Below are positions 1 to 8,125 of a stretch of DNA of 53,980 nt, in pieces. The position numbers and the translations under genes were made by a program. The stretch spans positions 1-53,980 of the forward strand of contig JAJYCN010000002.1 of NCBI GenBank assembly GCA_021778335.1. Reading direction: 5' to 3'. The notes beneath the pieces are model-generated. The model searched no databases, was not told where the DNA came from, and saw nothing but the letters and a program-made list of their open reading frames with translations. Source of the stretch: Acidobacteriota bacterium. GTDB taxonomy: Bacteria > Acidobacteriota > Terriglobia > Bryobacterales > Bryobacteraceae. How positions within the stretch are numbered: position 1 is the first letter of the stretch; every line of letters starts with the position of its first letter.

Positions 1-78
1 ACTTGAGTTACGTTCCGCCAGAAAACCCCGGGTTTCCGCAAGTAACATGTGAAGTAACAGGCCCGGGGATGCGCTCAG

Positions 79-105
79 GGCCCGGTAAAGGCTACTTACC
101 GGGCC
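79..105. repeat. 10-bp perfect inverted repeat (possible terminator)
   Basis: GGCCCGGTAA at 79-88 pairs perfectly with TTACCGGGCC at 96-105 across a 7-nt loop. No run of T follows on either strand, so a simple rho-independent terminator is not proven. It lies about 180 bp beyond the stop of the minus-strand isomerase gene, so it could end or stabilise that transcript. Nothing else in 1-286 looks coding. Confidence 0.45.
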
Positions 106-286
106 GGGGATCGGCGAGGCAGGCTGTGGCTTCCTAAGCGGGGAGGGATGCGAGGTGCGCGGCCCGGCACAAGACAATACTGGAAAAGCGTGATCACGGG
201 TGGCCGAAGCGATCAAATCGACCGGTCGAATCTTGCGAATGTAAAGCCGGCGAAGCTTTCTTTGAGGTTTTCCACTGCGCGGCATG

Positions 287-1138
287 TCAGGGAGTGGCGA
301 GGCGGCGGAGGGTGGTGACGCTTTGCTCGACGGCGGAGTCTTCGTGGCCGGCGTAGTCGGGGTGGAGGAAGTCGATTTCGATGGCGAGGAGGCCGGTGTA
401 GTTAGAGGCGGCGAGGGTGTGGATGACGCCGGGTAAGTCGACGAAGCCTTCGCCCAGGGGGACGCTCGAGAAGAAGTACCAGGCGTCGGCGGGGGCGTGT
501 TTCTGGACGCGGAGGTCTTTGACGTGAGTGGCGAAGCAGTATCTGGCGAGGCGGGAGATGGCTTTGACGGGGTCGTCGAGGAGGCGGACGCAGTTGCCGG
601 TGTCGAAGCAGAGGCCGAGGTAGGGGCTGGAGACGCGGTCGAGGAGGGATTCGATTTCGGCGGCGGTGAAGTCGATGTGGTTTTCGATGGCGAGGCGGAT
701 GCCGCGGTCCTGGGCAGGTTTGACGGCTTCGGCGAGCATGCGGGCGAGGGCGTCGAGTTGGGGTTCGTGGGGGAGATGGCGGAAGCGGCGGCTGCCGCCG
801 ACGACGCGCATAACTTTGGCGCCGATGGCCTCGGCGAAGCCGAGGTGGGCGATCAACTGGCGGAGGGCTTCTTCGTTGGCGCCGCCTTCGAGGCCGTCGC
901 GGTGGCCCCAGGCCCAGACGCGCTCCATGCCGGCATCGTCGAGGATGCGGCCTAAGTCGCGGATGTAGGCGAGGTCCGCAGGGATGTAGCAGGATTCCAG
1001 GGAGACGCCGTCGACGCCGAGCGCGCGGGCGCGGCGGAGGAAGTCCTCCTGCGACATCTTATGGGCGGGGGCGGACTGTTCGGGGTAGACTTCGCCGAAG
1101 AAGCGGTGGTAGCAGTAACTGTCGATGGCGATTTTCAT
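287..1138 (-). CDS. Sugar phosphate isomerase/epimerase, AP-endonuclease-2-like TIM barrel
   Basis: The product has 283 residues and belongs to the xylose-isomerase-like TIM-barrel family (AP endonuclease family 2). The metal-site pattern is visible: E152 (LAIENH), D179 (LCFDTGN), H205 (FATHVKD) and E254 (LAIEID). Family members interconvert or dehydrate sugars and inositols with a divalent metal; the substrate here is unknown. No signal peptide is apparent, so it is probably cytoplasmic. It is the last gene of a minus-strand operon and starts 10 nt after the RraA-like gene, which follows the enolase-superfamily gene by 11 nt. This context suggests catabolism of a sugar acid or keto-sugar. 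Length and domain are complete. Confidence 0.85.
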   Translation of the reverse strand: MKIAIDSYCYHRFFGEVYPEQSAPAHKMSQEDFLRRARALGVDGVSLESCYIPADLAYIRDLGRILDDAGMERVWAWGHRDGLEGGANEEALRQLIAHLGFAEAIGAKVMRVVGGSRRFRHLPHEPQLDALARMLAEAVKPAQDRGIRLAIENHIDFTAAEIESLLDRVSSPYLGLCFDTGNCVRLLDDPVKAISRLARYCFATHVKDLRVQKHAPADAWYFFSSVPLGEGFVDLPGVIHTLAASNYTGLLAIEIDFLHPDYAGHEDSAVEQSVTTLRRLATP

Positions 1139-1148
1139 GCGGAGAGAA

Positions 1149-2018
1149 TTACTTCGGTAAGTGGCTCTTGAGGTAGTCCTCGTATTCTTTCTTGAGCGCG
1201 GGGTCGTGGGGGGCGGGGTAGATGCCGGTGGATTTGTATTTGCCTTCGGAGAATTTCTTCTTGGTCCAGTCGTCGTGGATGTGGATGGTGTCGGCGCGGT
1301 CGACGATGCCTTTGACTAACTGGGGCGGGATGAAATAGACGCCTTCGCTGTCGCCGTAGACGACGTCGCCGGGCATGACGGTGGTTTTTCCGATCTGGAC
1401 GGGGATGTTGATGCCGGTGACCATGCAGCTTGTGAGGAAGGGTGGGATGGCGCGCTTGAAGTAACCGGCCATGTCGATTTCGTGGATGCCGTCGAGGTCG
1501 CGGATGTCGCCGTCGATGACGAAGCCGGCGCCTTTCTGGTGGATGTAAAAGGCGAGGTTATCGCCGATGATTCCGCCGGAGATGGAGTGGGCGTCGACGA
1601 CTAAGACGTCGCCGGGTTCGAGCAAGTCGATGGCGGTCTGGTGGGAGATGTGCTTATCGCGGGGGCCGGTGGAGGGCATGCCGGTTCCGTCGACATCGGC
1701 GATGTCGGGGCGGAGGGGCATGAGTTGGAGGGTGACGGCGCGGCCGACGAGTTTCTTGTCGGGGCGGAGGGCGATGAGGCCGCCGTCGAACTGGTTGGGA
1801 TAGCCCTGGTGTTCGATGCCGAAGACTTCTTCGGCGGAGAGGCCTTTGACTTTTTCGAGGATGGCGTCGGGGACTTTCGGACGGCCGTCGGGAAAGCGGT
1901 CGAAGGGGTTCTGCGATGTATAGCGGATCATCTGGTCGCGATCGAGCTTGAAGACCTGCGCTCGGGCGGGCAGGGCGGTGGCGAGCGCGGCGAGGGCGAG
2001 AAGCGTGAGTTTGTTCAT
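1149..2018 (-). CDS. Exported RraA-like protein (HMG/CHA aldolase / demethylmenaquinone methyltransferase-like fold)
   Basis: The product has 289 residues. Residues 1-20 (MNKLTLLALAALATALPARA) form a clear Sec signal peptide followed by Q, so the protein is probably periplasmic. The mature part has RraA-fold motifs: GDNLAFYIHQKGAGF, then VIDGDIRDLDGI near the middle, and GDVVYGDSEGVYFIPP towards the end. The family includes 4-hydroxy-4-methyl-2-oxoglutarate aldolases and the RNase E inhibitor RraA; the exported, approximately 290-residue form is less well characterised. I chose the ATG at 2016-2018 because the signal peptide starts there; the same frame runs open far upstream but reads antisense to other genes. 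It lies between an enolase-superfamily gene and a sugar isomerase in one operon. Confidence 0.82.
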   Translation of the reverse strand: MNKLTLLALAALATALPARAQVFKLDRDQMIRYTSQNPFDRFPDGRPKVPDAILEKVKGLSAEEVFGIEHQGYPNQFDGGLIALRPDKKLVGRAVTLQLMPLRPDIADVDGTGMPSTGPRDKHISHQTAIDLLEPGDVLVVDAHSISGGIIGDNLAFYIHQKGAGFVIDGDIRDLDGIHEIDMAGYFKRAIPPFLTSCMVTGINIPVQIGKTTVMPGDVVYGDSEGVYFIPPQLVKGIVDRADTIHIHDDWTKKKFSEGKYKSTGIYPAPHDPALKKEYEDYLKSHLPK

Positions 2019-2029
2019 GGTCTGCTCCG

Positions 2030-3289
2030 TTATGCTTTGTGTTCGAACCAGGTGGCGCCGGGCATTTGGGCGCGGCGGGCGACTTCGTCGTTCATTTCGA
2101 CGCCGATGCCGGGGCGGTCCGGGACGGCGATGTAACCCTTGTCGATGATTTCGCCTTCCTTGACCCAGTTGGCCCAGAGGTCGCGATGGTTGAACCAGTG
2201 CCATTCGAGGACGAGGAAGTTGGGCACGGAGGCGCAGACGTGGACGGAGGCCATGGTGCCTAGGGGGGAGACGACGCAGTGGGGGGCGAAGGGGATGTAG
2301 TAGGCGTCGGCCATGTTGGCGATTTTGCGGGCTTCGGAGAGGCCGCCGACTTTCTGGATGTCGGGCATGATGATGTCGGCGGCGTGTTTTTCGAGTAACT
2401 CGGCGAAGCCCCAGCGGAGGTAGATGTTTTCGCCGCAGCAGATGGGGGTGTGAGTGGAGCGGCGGATATCGGCCATGGCGTCGATGTTTTCGGGCGGGAC
2501 GGGTTCTTCGAGCCAGAGGAGGCGGAACTCTTCGGCGGCCTGGGCGACGCGTTTGCCGGTGAGGGCGTCGTAGAAGCCGTGCATGTCGACGGCGAGGTCG
2601 ATGGATTTGGGGACGGAGTCGCGGACGAAGCGCATTTGTTTGACCATGCGGTCGATTTCGCCGTTGGTGGCGGTGCGGTTGACGGGGTCGCGGCGGGCGG
2701 GGTCGCGGGCGTCGTCGATGTCCATTTTCATGGCGGTGAAGCCGGCTTCGGCGATCCAGGGGAGTTTGCGCTGGCCCTCGGCGCCGTCGGGGTCCTTCAT
2801 GTCGGAGTCGCAGTACATGCGGACCTTGTCGCGGAACTTGCCGCCCATGAGTTGGTAGATGGGGAGGTTGAGGGCTTTGCCGGCGAGGTCCCAGAGAGCG
2901 ATTTCGAGGCCGGAGAGGGCGGTGATGTACTGGCCGCCCTGGGCGCCGGCGAAGATGCCGAAGCGGCGCAACTGTTCCCAGATGGCGTCGACGTTGAGGG
3001 GATCGCGGCCGATGAGGAAGCGGGAGAAACTTTGGATGAGGGCGGGGGTTCCGATGGCGGCGTCGGTGGATTCGCCCTGGCCGATGAGGCCCTGGTCGGT
3101 GTAGATGCGGACGTGGGCCTGCGGGCCGTGGACCATGACCATGGCCGTGGCGAGGCCGGTGATTTTGAGTTTGGGCCGCTGGTAGGTGGTGGTGGCGGCC
3201 TGGATGGCGCGCGAGAGCGCGGGGAGCGCGAAGGCTCCGGCCGCGGGCGCCAGCGTTGAGCGCAGGATGGATCTTCGGGTTGTCTTCAC
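2030..3289 (-). CDS. Mandelate racemase/muconate lactonizing enzyme family protein, Tat-exported
   Basis: Enolase-superfamily enzyme of 419 residues. The N-terminus has a twin-arginine motif (TTRRSILRS) followed by a hydrophobic Ala-rich stretch, so folded export is likely. The barrel carries the expected active-site elements in order: AMKMDID (catalytic lysine region), DLAVDMHG (metal Asp), WLEEPVPPEN (metal Glu), CCGENIY (Glu) and PFAPHC (catalytic His region). This is typical of sugar-acid dehydratases, although the substrate cannot be read from sequence. The GTG at 3287-3289 is preferred because AGGGAAAGG lies upstream and the Tat motif follows directly; an ATG at 3346 would add 19 residues. 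First gene of the minus-strand sugar-acid operon. Confidence 0.85.
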   Translation of the reverse strand: MKTTRRSILRSTLAPAAGAFALPALSRAIQAATTTYQRPKLKITGLATAMVMVHGPQAHVRIYTDQGLIGQGESTDAAIGTPALIQSFSRFLIGRDPLNVDAIWEQLRRFGIFAGAQGGQYITALSGLEIALWDLAGKALNLPIYQLMGGKFRDKVRMYCDSDMKDPDGAEGQRKLPWIAEAGFTAMKMDIDDARDPARRDPVNRTATNGEIDRMVKQMRFVRDSVPKSIDLAVDMHGFYDALTGKRVAQAAEEFRLLWLEEPVPPENIDAMADIRRSTHTPICCGENIYLRWGFAELLEKHAADIIMPDIQKVGGLSEARKIANMADAYYIPFAPHCVVSPLGTMASVHVCASVPNFLVLEWHWFNHRDLWANWVKEGEIIDKGYIAVPDRPGIGVEMNDEVARRAQMPGATWFEHKA

Positions 3290-3359
3290 TGGTGTGAGCC
3301 GCCTTTCCCTGATACTTGCCTTTCCCACTAGGCCGCCATAGATCATACATCAGGGGGAA

Positions 3360-3471
3360 GAAGCAAGGAGCAGGGAGCAAGAAGCAAGGAGCAAGAAGCA
3401 GGGAGCAAGAAGCGAGGAGCAAGGAGCAAGGAGCGAGGAGCGAGGAGCGAGAAGCAGGAAGCCGGGAGGCG
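3360..3471. repeat. Heptanucleotide tandem repeat, 16 units (GRAGCRR type)
   Basis: Sixteen uninterrupted 7-bp units follow the pattern G(G/A)AGC(A/G)(A/G), for example GGAGCAA, GAAGCAG and GGAGCGA, with decay in the last two (GAAGCCG, GGAGGCG). The period is strictly seven with no indel. The array sits between the divergent enolase-superfamily and M28 peptidase genes. It resembles in kind the short tandemly repeated heptamers known from cyanobacteria. One strand is purine-rich (A/G with single C), so unusual DNA structure and length variation by slippage are plausible. The frames reading through it encode only repetitive peptides and are not genes. Confidence 0.9.
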
Positions 3472-3530
3472 GGCGGGGTGGCGGTTGCGGGGGCGATTTT
3501 CGTGGGGCGGCGCTGGTATTCTGTGACGTG

Positions 3531-4868
3531 ATGAAGTGGGTTGCCGGTCTGGTGGCGTTCGGGGTGGTGGTTGGGGCGGGGGAGACGCTCAACGCGTACC
3601 GGGAGATTTCGCATCGGATTGTGGCGGCGGCGATGGCGGACGAGGAGGGATATGCGCGGCTGGCGGAGTTGTGCGACCGGATTGGGAACCGGCTGAGCGG
3701 ATCGGAGGCGCTGGAGCGGGCTGTGGTGTGGTCGCAGGCGCAGATGAAGGAAGCGGGGTTGGAGAATGTGACCGCGATTCCGGTGAAGGCGCCGCATTGG
3801 GTGCGGGGGAGGGAAGCGGCGTCGATTGTGGCTCCGGTGGAGAGGAAGTTGAACATTCTGGGGCTGGGCGGGAGCGTGGGGACGGCGGGGGTGACGGCGG
3901 AGGTGGTGGCGGTTCAGAGCTTTGACGAGCTCGACCGGTTGGGACGGAAGGGCGTGGCGGGGCGGATTGTGTTGTACAACGCGCCGTACCGGGGCTATGG
4001 GAACACGGTGGCGTACCGGATGGCGGGGCCGTCGCACGCGGCGCGGTTGGGGGCGGTGGCGGCGCTGGTGCGGAGTGTGACGCCGGCGAGCCTAGCGACG
4101 CCGCACACGGGAACGCTCGAATACGACGCGGATGCGCCGGAGATTCCGGCGGCTTCGGTGACGGTGGAAGATGCGGAGACGATCGCGCGGCTGTGCGCGA
4201 AGGGAGAAGTGAAGGTGCATCTGGAGATGGACGACCGGACAGCCGGCGAGGCGGAGTTGGCGGATGTGATCGGGGAGATTCGCGGGGTGGAGTTTCCGGA
4301 GGAAGTAGTGGTGATCGGCGGGCACCTGGATTCGTGGGATGTGGGACAGGGGGCGCAGGACGACGGCGTGGGAGTGATGGCGGCGCTGGAGGCGGCGAGT
4401 CTGATACACAAGCTGGGGCTGCGTCCGCGGCGGACGATCCGGGTGGTGTTTTTCACGAACGAGGAGAATGGCGGGGCGGGGGCGGAGGCGTATCGAGAGT
4501 GGATCGGCGGGCGGATCCGGACGCATGTGGCGGCGATCGAGATGGACGGCGGGGCGGAGAGGCCGGTGGGATTCGGGTTTACGGGGACGGCGGCGGGGCT
4601 GAGCAGGCTGCAGGAGGCGGGGGTGTTGCTGGACGGGATTCACGCGGAGACGGTTGGCACGGGCGGCGGGGGAGCGGACATTGCGCCGCTGATTCGCGAT
4701 GGCGTGCCGGGGTTGGGATTGCGGACGGTGGGGACGCATTACTTCGACTGGCATCATTCGGCGGCGGACACGCTGGACAAAGTGGATCCGTATAACTTCA
4801 AATTGAATGTCGCTGCGCTGGCGGTGATGGGGTATTGGCTGGCGGACGAGCCGGGAAGGTTAAACTAA
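3531..4868 (+). CDS. M28 family zinc metallopeptidase (carboxypeptidase Q-like)
   Basis: The product has about 445 residues and a short hydrophobic N-terminus (VAGLVAFGVVVGAG) that looks like a signal peptide. Residues around 60-240 include a protease-associated-type insert. The co-catalytic zinc domain follows: GGHLDSWDVGQGAQDDG (His and Asp ligands near residues 265-281), FFTNEENGGAG (general-base Glu and Glu ligand near 312), IEMDGG (Asp) and HHSAADTLDKVDP (final His). This order matches plasma glutamate carboxypeptidase-like aminopeptidases that act outside the cytoplasm. ATG at 3531 directly follows an in-frame GTG at 3528; either could be used. It lies 7 nt before galT, so the two may be cotranscribed, though no functional link is obvious. 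Confidence 0.85.
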   Translation: MKWVAGLVAFGVVVGAGETLNAYREISHRIVAAAMADEEGYARLAELCDRIGNRLSGSEALERAVVWSQAQMKEAGLENVTAIPVKAPHWVRGREAASIVAPVERKLNILGLGGSVGTAGVTAEVVAVQSFDELDRLGRKGVAGRIVLYNAPYRGYGNTVAYRMAGPSHAARLGAVAALVRSVTPASLATPHTGTLEYDADAPEIPAASVTVEDAETIARLCAKGEVKVHLEMDDRTAGEAELADVIGEIRGVEFPEEVVVIGGHLDSWDVGQGAQDDGVGVMAALEAASLIHKLGLRPRRTIRVVFFTNEENGGAGAEAYREWIGGRIRTHVAAIEMDGGAERPVGFGFTGTAAGLSRLQEAGVLLDGIHAETVGTGGGGADIAPLIRDGVPGLGLRTVGTHYFDWHHSAADTLDKVDPYNFKLNVAALAVMGYWLADEPGRLN

Positions 4869-4875
4869 CACCACT

Positions 4876-5826
4876 ATGACAAACGACGAGAGCGAACTGC
4901 GCTGGCACCCGCTGCTGCGGCAGTGGGTTGCGGTGGCGGCGAACCGGCAGCACCGGCCGCAGATGCCGGCGGACTGGTGTCCGTTTTGTCCGGGGTCCGG
5001 ACGCGTTCCGGATAACTACGACGTGTATCTGTACGCGAACGACTTTGCGGCGTTACAGCAGGATTCCGAGCCGTTCGCGCCGCGGGAGGAGTTATTTGCG
5101 ACGACGGGGGCGCGGGGATCGTGCGATGTGGTGCTTTACTCACCGGAGCACACGCTGCCGCCTTCGAAGTTGACGGTGGAGCAGTGGGGGAAGGTTGTCG
5201 GGTTGTGGCGAAAGCGGAGCGGGGAGTTGATGAGCCGCGAGGATGTGGCTTATGTCGCGGTGTTTGAGAACACGGGGGTGGCGATCGGGGTGACGATGCC
5301 GCATCCGCATGGGCAGATTTATTCGTTTCCGTTTCTGCCTCCGCTGGTGGAGCGGGAGATGAAGTCGGCATCGAGTTACTTCGGCGAGCACGGGAAGTGT
5401 TTGTACTGCGAGGTACTGGCGGGCGAGTCGAAGGACGGGTCGCGGATTGTGGCCGAGAACGAGGGGTTCGTGGCGTTTCTGCCGTTTTACGGGCGGTTTC
5501 CGACGGAGATGAACATATACTCGCGGCGGCACTTTGGGGCGCTGGAGGATTTGACGGAGGCCGAGACGCGGCAGTTGGCGGGGATGTTGAGCGAGGTGAG
5601 AAGGAAGTACGACGCGCTGTACGGGACGCCGATGCCGCTGATGATGCTGGTGCGGCAGCGGCCGGCGCGGGAGAAGGCGGAGTGGTTCCACTTTCACATC
5701 GATTTTCTGCCGATTCAGCGGAGCGAGACGAAGCTGAAGTATCTGGCGGCGGTGGAGAGCGGGTGCGGGACGTTTTTGAACGACACGCGGGCCGAGGAGA
5801 TGGCGGTGCGGTTACGGAAGGCGTAG
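4876..5826 (+). CDS. galT: Galactose-1-phosphate uridylyltransferase
   Basis: The product has 316 residues and belongs to the HIT-superfamily GalT group, which moves UMP between UDP-glucose and galactose-1-phosphate in the Leloir pathway in the cytoplasm. The catalytic nucleophile motif HPHGQ is seen near residues 142-146. A zinc-binding CPFCPG occurs near residue 37 and a second pair, LYCEVL, near 178. The C-terminal WFHFHIDF supplies the second His cluster. The length is slightly shorter than the approximately 348-residue E. coli enzyme but both halves are present. No galK or galE neighbours are in the window. ADP-type nucleotidyltransferases of the same fold are an alternative, but the HPHGQ motif favours GalT. 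Confidence 0.88.
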   Translation: MTNDESELRWHPLLRQWVAVAANRQHRPQMPADWCPFCPGSGRVPDNYDVYLYANDFAALQQDSEPFAPREELFATTGARGSCDVVLYSPEHTLPPSKLTVEQWGKVVGLWRKRSGELMSREDVAYVAVFENTGVAIGVTMPHPHGQIYSFPFLPPLVEREMKSASSYFGEHGKCLYCEVLAGESKDGSRIVAENEGFVAFLPFYGRFPTEMNIYSRRHFGALEDLTEAETRQLAGMLSEVRRKYDALYGTPMPLMMLVRQRPAREKAEWFHFHIDFLPIQRSETKLKYLAAVESGCGTFLNDTRAEEMAVRLRKA

Positions 5827-5849
5827 GCGCACCGGCGATGGGAGGGTAG

Positions 5850-7421
5850 TTAGAGGCCGAGGACGGGGATGGAGAGCAGGACTTCGACGGCGATGGGGAC
5901 GCCGTCGCGGGTGGCGCCGCGGAACTGCCAGCCCTGGAGGGCGGCGAGGATGGCCTCGTCGGCGGTGTCGATACTGGACTTGACGACCTGTAACTTGTCG
6001 AAGCGGCCGGCTGTGGTGACGTAGCCGTGGACGAGGACGTACTTGAAGAAAGACGGCACGTCGGCGCGGGGGCGCACCATGCGTGTGGGGAAGGGGGCGC
6101 GGACGGGCGGCGGGTCGGAGGCGGCGAGGTCGACGACGTGGGAATCGGAGTGCGGGGATTGGGAGCGCGAACCGGGGACGCAGAAGAAGAGAGTCCAGTC
6201 GCGCTTGGTTCCGACGGTGATGTAGACGGAGTAAATGGGGCGGCCACTCAAGAAGCTCTTACCTTCGGGGAACTGGTCGAGAGTGGAGGTCTGGGTGACG
6301 ACGAGGTCGAAGCCGCCGTTGGCGGGGCGGGTGATGACGACTTCGCCGGAACCCGGTCCCGTGCCTGTGCCTGAGGATGCCGTGCCTCCCGTGCCGTGAC
6401 CGTTGGCGGCGCCGCGGGCGCCGTTGCTGGCGACGCCGGCTCCGCCGGCGCCTTTGCCGCCGGTCCCCGATAGGGCGCCTGCGCCCTTGCCGGCGCCGCC
6501 GCCGCCCTTGCCGGCGCCGAAGCCGCCGGCGCCGTGCGAACCGGCGACGCCATTGCCCGAGCCCGAGCCGTTGCTGACGCTGCCGGCCGGGACGTAGATT
6601 TTGTCACCGATGGCGACGGAATGGTTGTTCATGGCGATGATGCTTACGGCGTCGCCGGCGGGTCCGTTGGGTCCGGCGCTCTGGCTGGCGACGGGATACT
6701 GTGCGACCGGGGCCGAGGGGATGGTGAGCGGAGAGATGAGAGGCGTGGCCTGCGCGGCGGAGGTGGGGGTGTCCGCGGCGACGTCGAAATCGGGGGCGGG
6801 GACGTTGGGAGTTTGAGGCTGATCCTTGTCCTTCTTGCGGCCGGGGGCGACGAAGGGTTTGTAGAGCTTCGGCAGGGGCACGGCCGCCGTGAAGATGCGA
6901 ACGGAGGGAAGGTTGGTGGGCTGGGCGGTGAGCTCGGGCGGCGTCATCGGCTGAATGAGGGTCGCGTCGGAGTGGAGATCGGTCTTAATCTGCGGTGGGA
7001 TGAAAGCGCGCGGGGCGGGCTCGCCTGCCTTGGCGTCCAAATCAGGCTCCGAGGGCTGTTTCGGGGCGGGCGCGCTGCTGGATGGCGCGGATGACGGTTC
7101 GGATTTCGGACTTACAGGTACCGGCAGTTTGGGCGCCGCTTTGGGTTCCGGCGGCGGAGGGATATAGGGGCGTATGTCGGCGACGTAATAGACGCGATCG
7201 CCGAGGCGGATTTCGGTGGGAGACAGCTTGCGCGTGTTCAAGCGGCGCGGCGAATCCGGCGAGGGAGGGACCAAGGCGAGGCCGAGGACCACGATTCCAT
7301 GGATAAAAAGAGAGATCAAGAGATAGCCGGGCGGGGGGCTATCTCTGACATGATAGGCCTCGAGATCCGGAGGCCGGATTACGGCGGTCCGCCGACTCGG
7401 GGTTTGCAGGTCGAGTATCAT
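5850..7421 (-). CDS. TonB-like energy-transducer protein with glycine-rich linker
   Basis: The product has 523 residues. A short cytoplasmic N-terminus is followed by one membrane segment near residues 33-52 (LLISLFIHGIVVLGLALVP). A Pro-rich periplasmic stretch contains IPPPPEPKAAPKLPVPV. A long Gly/Ala/Ser linker (about residues 285-365) follows, with repeats such as GAGKGGGGAGKGAG. The C-terminal 85 residues resemble a TonB C-terminal domain, with GYVTTAGRFDKLQVVKSS and an ending IAVEVLLSIPV. TonB proteins transmit proton-motive force to outer-membrane receptors; no ExbB/ExbD genes are nearby. The ATG overlaps the stop of the upstream LuxR gene (ATGA, 7418-7421), so translation of the two is coupled. 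The unusual glycine-rich linker could be structural rather than energy-transducing. Confidence 0.7.
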   Translation of the reverse strand: MILDLQTPSRRTAVIRPPDLEAYHVRDSPPPGYLLISLFIHGIVVLGLALVPPSPDSPRRLNTRKLSPTEIRLGDRVYYVADIRPYIPPPPEPKAAPKLPVPVSPKSEPSSAPSSSAPAPKQPSEPDLDAKAGEPAPRAFIPPQIKTDLHSDATLIQPMTPPELTAQPTNLPSVRIFTAAVPLPKLYKPFVAPGRKKDKDQPQTPNVPAPDFDVAADTPTSAAQATPLISPLTIPSAPVAQYPVASQSAGPNGPAGDAVSIIAMNNHSVAIGDKIYVPAGSVSNGSGSGNGVAGSHGAGGFGAGKGGGGAGKGAGALSGTGGKGAGGAGVASNGARGAANGHGTGGTASSGTGTGPGSGEVVITRPANGGFDLVVTQTSTLDQFPEGKSFLSGRPIYSVYITVGTKRDWTLFFCVPGSRSQSPHSDSHVVDLAASDPPPVRAPFPTRMVRPRADVPSFFKYVLVHGYVTTAGRFDKLQVVKSSIDTADEAILAALQGWQFRGATRDGVPIAVEVLLSIPVLGL

Positions 7422-8125
7422 ATCGCCGTATTCCTTGCGTCGCCGGTAGCGACAATCCGCCTGGGCCGGGAGCGGAATCTCCCGGAGCGCGTCTGGGTCA
7501 TAGACTCGGACAACCCGCGGCTATTTCGAAGCCCGAAGAGAGCTAATTCGAAACGGTCCTTGGCGCCGACCTTCTGAAATAAGCTGGTGAGGTAGGACTT
7601 GACCGTTCCTTCGGAGATTCCGAGTTGGATGGCGATTTCCTTATTTTTCAGGCCCTGCGTGAGTAAGGCGATGATTTCACTTTGGCGTTTGCTCAGCGAT
7701 ACGGGGTGGGCGTTGAGGAGTTCGGTGAGTAGATTCTGTTCCATCCAGGCCTGCCCTCCGGCGGAGACCTTCAGACAGGATTTGAGGGATTCCGGCGAGG
7801 AGGTAGTGCTGAGGATGCCGCGGACGCGCATGTCGAGGGCCTGGTAGGCGAGCTCGGTGGAGAAATTGTGCGCCCAGAGTACGACGGCGCAGTTGGGGGC
7901 GACGCGGCGCAATTCTTTTACGACGCTCAGATCGGCATCGACGTTGAGATGGAAGAGGACGACGTCGGGCCGTTTGGTGGAGGCCAGGTGCACGAGATCG
8001 GGCTGGGTGGCGACGGCGGCCAGGATTTCGAATTCGGAGTCCGGGGTCAGGACGGCGCGGAGGCCTATTTCGGTGACCGGTTCGTCAACGGCTACCAATA
8101 TTGTCGTTCTTCGCGGTCCCGGCAT
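7418..8125 (-). CDS. LuxR/NarL-type regulator with degenerate receiver domain
   Basis: The product has 235 residues. Residues 8-120 have receiver-like fold and order, but the phospho-acceptor site reads PDVVLFHLNVDAD, with His where the conserved Asp is expected. The N-terminal acidic pocket is VDEPVTEIG. Residues about 140-200 are a LuxR helix-turn-helix: LSKRQSEIIALLTQGLKNKE, then EIAIQLGISEGTVKSYLTSL. The C-terminus is basic (RSGRFRSRPRR). The protein is probably a DNA-binding regulator not controlled by ordinary phosphorylation. It is coupled to the TonB-like gene and is divergent from the Tad operon, so control of either is plausible. No histidine kinase is adjacent. Confidence 0.83.
   Translation of the reverse strand: MPGPRRTTILVAVDEPVTEIGLRAVLTPDSEFEILAAVATQPDLVHLASTKRPDVVLFHLNVDADLSVVKELRRVAPNCAVVLWAHNFSTELAYQALDMRVRGILSTTSSPESLKSCLKVSAGGQAWMEQNLLTELLNAHPVSLSKRQSEIIALLTQGLKNKEIAIQLGISEGTVKSYLTSLFQKVGAKDRFELALFGLRNSRGLSESMTQTRSGRFRSRPRRIVATGDARNTAI

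Noticed and set aside
3350-3856. Minus-strand frame with leucine/serine repeats over the heptad array
   Set aside because: The repetitive peptide is just the translation of the 7-bp repeat, and the rest is antisense to the M28 peptidase gene.
2019-4037. Upstream extension of the minus-strand frame that ends with the RraA-like gene
   Set aside because: The extension reads antisense or out of frame through the enolase-superfamily gene and the heptad array and is extremely Arg/His/Pro-rich; only the part from the signal peptide ATG at 2018 is real.
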